The notes under the pieces are model-generated. The model saw only the letters and a list, made by a program, of their open reading frames with translations. It did no database searches and was not told the DNA's origin. Below are positions 57,430 to 64,000 of a DNA stretch of 64,000 nucleotides, one piece after another. Location of the stretch: positions 1,667,135 through 1,731,134 of the forward strand of contig NC_030385.2 of the NCBI RefSeq assembly GCF_001625215.2, in the 5' to 3' direction. The DNA comes from Daucus carota subsp. sativus. Taxonomy: Eukaryota > Streptophyta > Magnoliopsida > Apiales > Apiaceae. Each line of letters begins with the position of its first letter. Positions within the stretch are counted from its first letter, which is position 1. A program made the translations under genes and the position numbers.

Positions 57430-59320
57430 CTTAGATAAAACAACTTCTCCCATTTGTCTGAATGCAATCTAAGCCTTATATGCATTATATGCCATTTGGT
57501 CATGACGCATCAGTGTTTGTTATAAAGGTCTTTCATACAGTTGCAGGAAAAAAACTCGATCATCACATTTGTGTTTTAAAACAATCTCATGTGATTATGT
57601 GAACATGTTGTTATCTACTCAATGCCAGGATCTATGGTGCATCAAGATTATTGTTTACAAGCAATCAGAGAAGACCTTGTTCATAAGCTTAAAAAATAAT
57701 AACGCAAAACTTTGCAAGAATGTCAGGATTACCATCACAGTGAGTCAGCAAATGATATAGGTACACGGAGGAATCTGTTGGATCTGAGTAGAGTTCTGGA
57801 TCCATCACAGCATCACTACCAGTCTTGAGAACCTTACCGATATTGCAGAGAGATGGGAGATTTCCTAATATGATTCTCATGTGGTCACTAAGAGTACACA
57901 GCGAGAATGATAACCTGTTTGCAGGTGAACAGAGAGCTTATGATTCTCATGTGGTCGCCACAAGCTTTTCTCGCATCAATGGTTATTTACAGTCTTGTAG
58001 CCCCAGGGATATCTCATTCTTTTGTTAATGACACGTAGAGGGTTCGACAGTTCGAGTTGTGGAAGCATCAGATTTCACATATGAGTCTGGTTTAAGTGCT
58101 CAGCGCACCTGTTGCTGAGCTCACCTGTAGGATTTTAAGGATCCTGCTTATTTGTCCAGGCACTCGGCCTTGATTTACCAACAACAAGCAGCAATGCATA
58201 TAATGGTCAATTTGAATTTGGTACCGAGAAGTAAATCCAGACAACTCTCAGAAGATGAATCCAGACACATGATTTCTGGATAAGATAAATGCTATATCGA
58301 TCTTGAGTGAAAATCTCTTTCAAAAAAGTTACCCATTTTTTTAAGATCATCTTTTTTAATTACTAATCTTAACATTTATCCGGTGCTGGATATAAAAATT
58401 TGCTAAGAGGGAGATTCTTTTAAAATAATAATTGATGATCAGTGATTTTCATGAAACAATATAATATCATTAAAAAGAAATTTTAATAATGTGAAATAGA
58501 ATTTTAGAAGGGAAGTTAACTATATCTGTCTTCTTCGTGAGTTGTATATACCGGATAGGATGTGACAGACACATTAATACTCTTATGATGTAAAATTTTA
58601 GGGTATTTATCACTCATACTATGTTTTAGCATAATAATTGCAGTAATACGGTCTTCCTTTGTTTGTTGCATACTTACGTTTTTTCTAAAAACAAATTACA
58701 TATTTACGTTTTCTTTAAAAACAAATCGATAGCTTGCATAGTACATCTTCGCTTCCCCTTCTCGCTTTGTCTCCCTTCTTGCTTTGTCTCCCTCTCTATA
58801 CTCACTCTTCGATTTCTCTCCCCGTCTCTATCTCTCTTTTAAATTATAATCTAACGAAGTCTCTTCGAAATCTCCATGTCTCTTCGAAATCTCTTCGATT
58901 TCGTTTTGTTGGTTTGTGTGTTGAATCAGAGGTGTTGGTGCTGATGTTGATGGTTTCAGTCAGAGGCGGCGAGGCTGGTTAAAATTTTCTTTTCTAAAAT
59001 ATGTGATAGTTAAAAAATATATAAATTGAATGGACAATGGACAGACGGAATATACATAAAAATATCTTGAGAAGTTGGGTGCTTAAACTTTCTCAACGTA
59101 TTTTTAGATCGGTACTCGACTAAAGCCGTATATATATAATATAGAAAGAGATTTTTGATATTTTCCAATGAAGTGAAAAAAGCTAATATATGGGTGATTC
59201 TAGCCCTTACTTTAAAAAGGGTGATTTTATTTGTATTTCCGGATAGTGTCATGGAAAGGAAGACGCGACCTTTGGTGTTGTTTGACGAGATAAAAGTAGT
59301 CAAGAAGGATTTGACCTCAT
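57430..59320. other. gene-free stretch downstream of the PPR gene
   Basis: A short direct repeat, TATGATTCTCATGTGGTC, occurs at 57870-57887 and 57940-57957. The rest is unstructured AT-rich DNA with a CTTCGAAATCTCC-type repeat at 58860-58900. Small frames here have no homology I recognise. Confidence 0.5.
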
Positions 59321-60237
59321 GTTGAGACACACCCTTAGGGTTTTAGTTCTGTGATCATATTGTATTTATTAAGTTGTTGTCGTAAAAAACTATCCCTCCG
59401 GGGATATGAAGACTATTCTTCTGAGGGATACGAAGATCACCCTTCCGGGGGATATGAAGGCCTAGACATCCCGGAGCCCATCCAGCGTGATCTACAATCC
59501 TCAATCATGTATTCTGCCGGGTTGTCTTCGTGCAGGGGCTTAAGGTGATCATGATTCTTATTGAAGGCACTCCAGGGTGGTATGAAGAACGGTCACATAT
59601 CTGGATCCTGCATTCTGGGTGAGTTGCCCTCATCGGGGGATTGAGATGATCGTATGTCCCAATTGTCTAGGGGGAGACCTTGCTTATATTCAGGTGGGAA
59701 TCCTCACCGGGGGTAAGGGTGCGTCCTCTCCTCAGGGATAGTCGCGACTATACCGGACGACTACTTCCATATTATGAAAAATAGCGGTTAGTGTTATATT
59801 CGATAGTTAGGGATAATGTTGTATCCGTGATATACTGGGATTAGAAATCAGGTATTTGGCCTCAATAGTAGTCCTTAGCAGAATAAAATTCTTTCTCCAA
59901 GCAAATTGGAACCGCCTTGGCTGAAGAATTCTGAAGACCTTGGAAGACTAGCAGATAAGTCACCACTTTAGTCAGGAACTTATCTCTTAGAAGTTTACTT
60001 CCAATCGAATTAGGTGGCCTGATCTCCAAGAATTACATATGGCCTGATTCTCTATAAATATAGGGTTACGTAGGCAAATTAGGAGATACGAGTTGAGAGC
60101 ATAATGAGGCAAACGAAACCCTAATCTCAGTCATCCTCAAACACACAACCACCACACTCCAACAACAAAACCACCGTCGTTGTTCTTAATTCTGACTACG
60201 AACCTCATTTTTGTTGATTATCAAATTTCTCAGTAAA
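59320..60237 (+). mobile_element. possible solo LTR or LTR fragment
   Basis: The stretch begins near TGTTGAGACACACCC and ends near TTTCTCAGTAAACA. It contains a TATA box (CTCTATAAATATAGGG at 60051-60066) followed by a leader-like C/A-rich region, and a three-fold GGGATAYGAAG repeat of about 31 bp at 59398-59460, features common in plant LTRs. I find neither a partner LTR nor a target duplication, so a dead promoter is an alternative. Confidence 0.3.
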
Positions 60238-60935
60238 CACAAGCGACTATTTATATAGATGTTATATGATTTTTCATTATTAAATTAACTCCTTAATATA
60301 AAAAAAGAAGTCGAAGTTTAAAATCCAGATCCTTGAAATTTATAAAAACATAAAACGGATTTTTAGATCCTGAATATCGCATCATGTCGTGGATGCATAT
60401 ATTTATTACCGTAGCAAGTTGGCATGACTCTTTTTCCTTCATTTATGAAAGAGGCATAAGAAATTTTCTTCGATGATATAAGGCCACTCCCCTCTGAAAA
60501 AATTATGCACTATCTTCCAAAAGAACGGCTTGGGCCACGGCAACAACCGAGTATAAGTCCCACGTGTCACTAACTCAGTGATTCTGATCCCAGGTAACCA
60601 AAATGAATTTTAACCTTAGTTATACTCATTGTTACACATGTAGGAGAGGAATCTTTAATCTTTTATTTAATACAGTAATTATTACTCTCCCTGCTGGACT
60701 GCTCACCATTCTTTTTCTGCACCTATTTTAATATTTTCTAAAATAAATTACTATAAATTATCCTTTTAATTAAAGAAAATAAGACGACCTATACATATAA
60801 ACGGGATACACGAACATGTTTGTTTACGTAAAAAAATCATTATTTTTTTATATATTACTCATATATAATTATGCATGCTATGTGCATGCATGCATCAAAT
60901 CAACGCAGACACATACTTTTATGTATAAAAAATAT

Positions 60936-61150
60936 ACTCCTTCCGGTCTCCGTGGTAGTTTACGTGCACTGTTTGCACACATTTTGAGTCTCCTATAAAA
61001 TATCAAATTATAACTTTTTTTAATATTTTTTTTGAATAAAAACTTAAATATCAAATTTTTGTTCATAAAAAAAATTAAAAATATATTATGAAACCATACT
61101 TTAAATGAGTGTAGAAAAACGTGCTAAAAAATGTAAGAATTGAGAGGGGA
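60936..61150. repeat. eroded Stowaway-type MITE
   Basis: The left end CTCCTTCCGGTCTCCGTGG and internal TTTGCACACATTTTGAG and ACTTTAAATGAGTGTAGAAA recall the copy at 55600-55834. The right end is degenerate (GAGAGGGGAAGGGA). Confidence 0.4.
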
Positions 61151-61723
61151 AGGGATTATTCACACATATCAACACTACTACCCCTACGGCCTACCTAACC
61201 CTAATCTAGGGTAACAGAACTATTGAATACACAAACCCTATAAAAATACAAGATAACATAATTTCCAAAATTGTTGGACGTTTTTATACACAAACATCCA
61301 ATTAAATAGCTGTGGACAATTGCAGCTCATCATCCTGAGCATCGCCATCTAATTAACCAAACAGATAAAATATAATAAATAAATTGCTGGTCCATTTGGG
61401 AGTATCACAAGTAAGATAACATGCATGTAACCAACACGTTCCAGATTGGAGAGGGTGGTGTTAATTGTTGTTAAGAAATTGAAGTGATGGTGGGCACATA
61501 AACATACAACCTTTCAATTCGAGAGTAATTAGAGAGGCATTATTTGAAAGAAAATTCAAATGATATCGACTTATGAAAGAAAGAGATCACCTACCTGCCC
61601 GCCCTGGCTAATTATATGCCTCCCAACCATCACTCCCTACCCGCTTCTTTTAATCACCTAACTTTCCCGTAACTCTTAACTTTGCCCCGTAAAATTTGAC
61701 CGATCTTAAATTCGAAAATCCTA

Positions 61724-61850
61724 TCAGTTCGGTCCGGTTCGGTTTGAAAATCAAGTAGTGTTCGGTTCGGTTTTCAAAAATAAAAAAGTTCGGTTTTCAG
61801 TTATTTCGGTTCGATTCGCTTTTCGACCGAACCGACCGTTTGCTCAGCTC
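61724..61850. repeat. GGTTCGGTT-rich repeat, relic of the AACCG family
   Basis: CAGTTCGGTCCGGTTCGGTT, GTGTTCGGTTCGG and GACCGAACCGACCG match the arms of the element at 479-1232. The terminal inverted repeats are not preserved. Confidence 0.5.
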
Positions 61851-62138
61851 TATATATATTTTTCATCATATTAATTATTAATTGACTCGGAGAGTTATCA
61901 TTTTTTTGATAAATCTAAAAATAATCGAGATTTGGAAATAGAAAGCGAAATATAAAGATTAAGTGGCTAGTATGTAAAATATTAGATATGCAAATTCACT
62001 AACTACGTCACGCCAACTACTTCGTGTAGCCCGACTTCAAGTCCAATATTATACTCGTACAACTTATATGTCACTATTATAGTTATAATGATGATATAAT
62101 GAACTAACATCTAAAAATAATAATGTATAAAAATACTA

Positions 62139-62397
62139 CTCCCTCCGTCTCTTATTACTTTTCTCATTTGACTTGGACACGTTTGCCAATGCACACTTTC
62201 TATCGTTAATATCTTTAGTTTCATATTAGTGTTGAATATAAAAACTTCATCGTATTAAAATACTCATAAATACGAATCCAACAAGATCACTCATGACTAT
62301 ATTTGATCTCATAGATTTGGCGTAAACTAATCATTTGTCTCATGTTATGAACAGTCCCGACATCTCAAACGAGCAAAGTAAAAAGAAACGGAGGGAG
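62139..62397. mobile_element. Stowaway-type MITE
   Basis: It starts CTCCCTCCGTCTCTTATTAC and ends GTAAAAAGAAACGGAGGGAG, bordered by TA. It is colinear with 20201-20459 (TTTGCCAATGCACA, TGAACAGTCCCGACAT) and of the same 259-bp length. Confidence 0.82.
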
Positions 62398-62399
62398 TA

Positions 62400-63456
62400 G
62401 TGTATTTAACGTACACAAGTAGGCTTGTGTGTGAGGCTGAAAATTAGGATACCTTAATTTCTAAAGGAAAAGACTCCCTTGAGCAAACGTGGTTTAAACT
62501 TGTCGCAACCTAAATTTAAACTTGTGTTTGCATCTTATATGTGGCTGTGACCGTATTTTTAAAAAAACTTTGAAAACATGAATATTTTTATGATATACTC
62601 TAAATTTTAATTATTTAATATCCGTCATATTACTCCCCGTCAAATTTAAAATATATTTGATTTTAGCAGTTTTTACTTTTTTTTTTTTATAATGTTTCGC
62701 ACGGTCGAATTTGATCATGTTTTTTGGCAGCGGGTCTCCGAGAGTGTGATCGGGTGTGCGTGCGTGCATATATAATTATATATTGCTGCTAGCTTCAGCT
62801 ATTCAATCAAAACTAACTAGTCGTAATCGTGTCTTTTTAAACTCATAATAATCAGAGCTGATTATTGTGTCTTATTCAAAGTAAGCATCATTTTGACACC
62901 GGTATCTCAACAGCACAATGATTATATTAGCTTGTCGAAATTTCAGTTAGTAGTTATAAAATGTGACATTAGATTTGTCTCCAGCATATTATTATCGAAT
63001 CACAGCGTCGACTTCATTCCTTTTTCGTGTTTCGCATGAAGAATTAATCAAACTTATAGAGATTGATAGCTAATTAGCACTAGTCAATTCCTACAAGACC
63101 GCTTTTATTCATGCAGACATGTGTCATTATAACCTAATCATTCAGCTGATAATAGACGGATCTAGAATATATTTTTGCGGAAATATTGTGGTTGTGAAAA
63201 TCGGAAAACAAAACGAAATCAGTTAACTATCGATTCAAGATTTATAAAAAAATTTATCAGGCTATTTTTAATCAAAATCAAATATGATTGATAAGTTGGT
63301 TTGTGATTGTTCTGAATGATTAATCGGAGATTTTTATAATATTGTTTTCTATTATGAAATCTTATGACAAAATTTTATAATACGTGTAATAATAAAAATG
63401 TGATAATTCGTGCGTCTTATTAGATTCTTTGTTTTCGTATGAATTGAATGATTATA
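62400..63456. other. gene-free AT-rich stretch
   Basis: No coding frame, RNA gene or complete transposon is visible. Faint GATTAATCGG words at 63290-63330 belong to the repeat family of the next element. Confidence 0.5.
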
Positions 63457-63650
63457 GTCTGTTCTAAAAGTCGGTGATTAATCACGATTAATCACCGATT
63501 AATCCCTATTCCGTAGCTCGCCGAACTGATTAAATCTCCGATTAATCACCGATCAATCCGATTAATCCCCGATCAATTCAATTAATCCCCGATTAATCCT
63601 TGTTCCATAATTTCATCGATTAAATCCGATTCCCGCTTTTTACAACACTC
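63457..63650. mobile_element. probable hAT-like MITE with GATTAATC arrays
   Basis: The right end CCGCTTTTTACAACACTC mirrors the CAGTGTTGTAAAAAGCGC end of the intronic element at 17798-18276. The left end TCTGTTCTAAAAGTCGGTG is a degenerate partner. ATTATA flanks both sides (63451-63456 and 63651-63656). The body is an array of CCGATTAATC-type units. Right of it, CCAAAGTGCTTGTCTTA repeats in tandem at 63669-63703. Confidence 0.5.
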
Positions 63651-64000
63651 ATTATACACATCACTAAACCAAAGTGCTTGTCTTAAACCAAAGTGCTTGT
63701 CTTATAATAAAAGTGCTTGTATCCAAATATGGCATTTTGGGATATGTTGTAAAGCTGGAATGACTTTAGCAATAAAAGGAGCTTTTCAAGAAAGTAACAA
63801 GACCTGCTCAACCAGATATTTTAGAGAAAATTATTTATTCGCAGTCACCATCCATGTCTGCCATTGCATTCCCCTCCGAATATTCCACTGCTAGCTGTGC
63901 ACATTTGACTTGTCAATATTCTTCACATTTTTTATATCATCCATCGAACAAGTATCCGACAATTGTCGACATATAGTGGTTCCATACAGTTTCTTTTATC

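Noticed and set aside
58734-58982. An 82-codon Leu/Ser-rich frame with a signal-peptide-like start
   Set aside because: Composition follows a CTTCG/CTCTC-type simple repeat and the frame has no recognisable continuation.
1-64000. A new multi-gene biological system
   Set aside because: All ten genes but one belong to known plant families and do not form a functional cluster. The non-genic remainder is explained by transposon families, tandem repeats and unstructured AT-rich DNA.

Overview
This is a nuclear plant DNA window, almost certainly from a eudicot. It is AT-rich, its genes carry many GT-AG introns, and the spaces between genes are packed with small non-autonomous DNA transposons (MITEs). 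Species cannot be read from the sequence. I see no prokaryotic, organellar or viral gene and no new multi-gene system.

Ten protein-coding genes can be reconstructed with open, phase-consistent reading frames. Left to right they are: a BTB-less NPH3-domain protein (-, 2607-4715); plastid ATP/ADP antiporter NTT1/AATP1 (-, 7909-11005); a caffeoylshikimate esterase/monoacylglycerol-lipase-type hydrolase (-, 16414-19227); an ANTI-SILENCING 1-type BAH+RRM protein (+, 29441-37371); an acyl-protein thioesterase-like hydrolase (+, 42081-44525); a LEA_4 protein like Arabidopsis LEA7 (-, 46454-47073); a small LEA-related protein (+, 49150-49654); an unrecognised membrane protein (-, 50373-52509); a DUF761-tail protein (+, 54288-54557); and an intronless mitochondrial-type PPR protein like Arabidopsis At1g52640 (+, 55882-57429). 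The genes do not form one pathway: they cover phototropic signalling-type scaffolds, plastid energy import, lignin/lipid esterase chemistry, chromatin-linked RNA processing, deacylation, desiccation protection and organelle RNA metabolism.

From memory of Arabidopsis, the NPH3, esterase, thioesterase, LEA7 and PPR genes all have closest relatives in one small stretch of chromosome 1 (about At1g52640 to At1g52770). The window therefore looks like a conserved ancestral gene block, with NTT1 and the ASI1-type gene being additional members.

The rest is repeat. With flanking duplications visible, I could delimit a Mutator-like element (479-1232), two hAT-type MITEs (14427-14611 and 17798-18276), a Mutator-type MITE (15638-15831), Tourist-type MITEs (for example 42839-43149 and 19991-20903, the latter with two Stowaway-type elements nested inside it), about ten Stowaway-type MITEs, and a tRNA-derived SINE with a poly(A) tail and 19-bp target duplications (52731-52908). 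Several sit inside introns. Intergenic stretches 19228-28440 and 57430-64000 hold repeats but no gene I can support.
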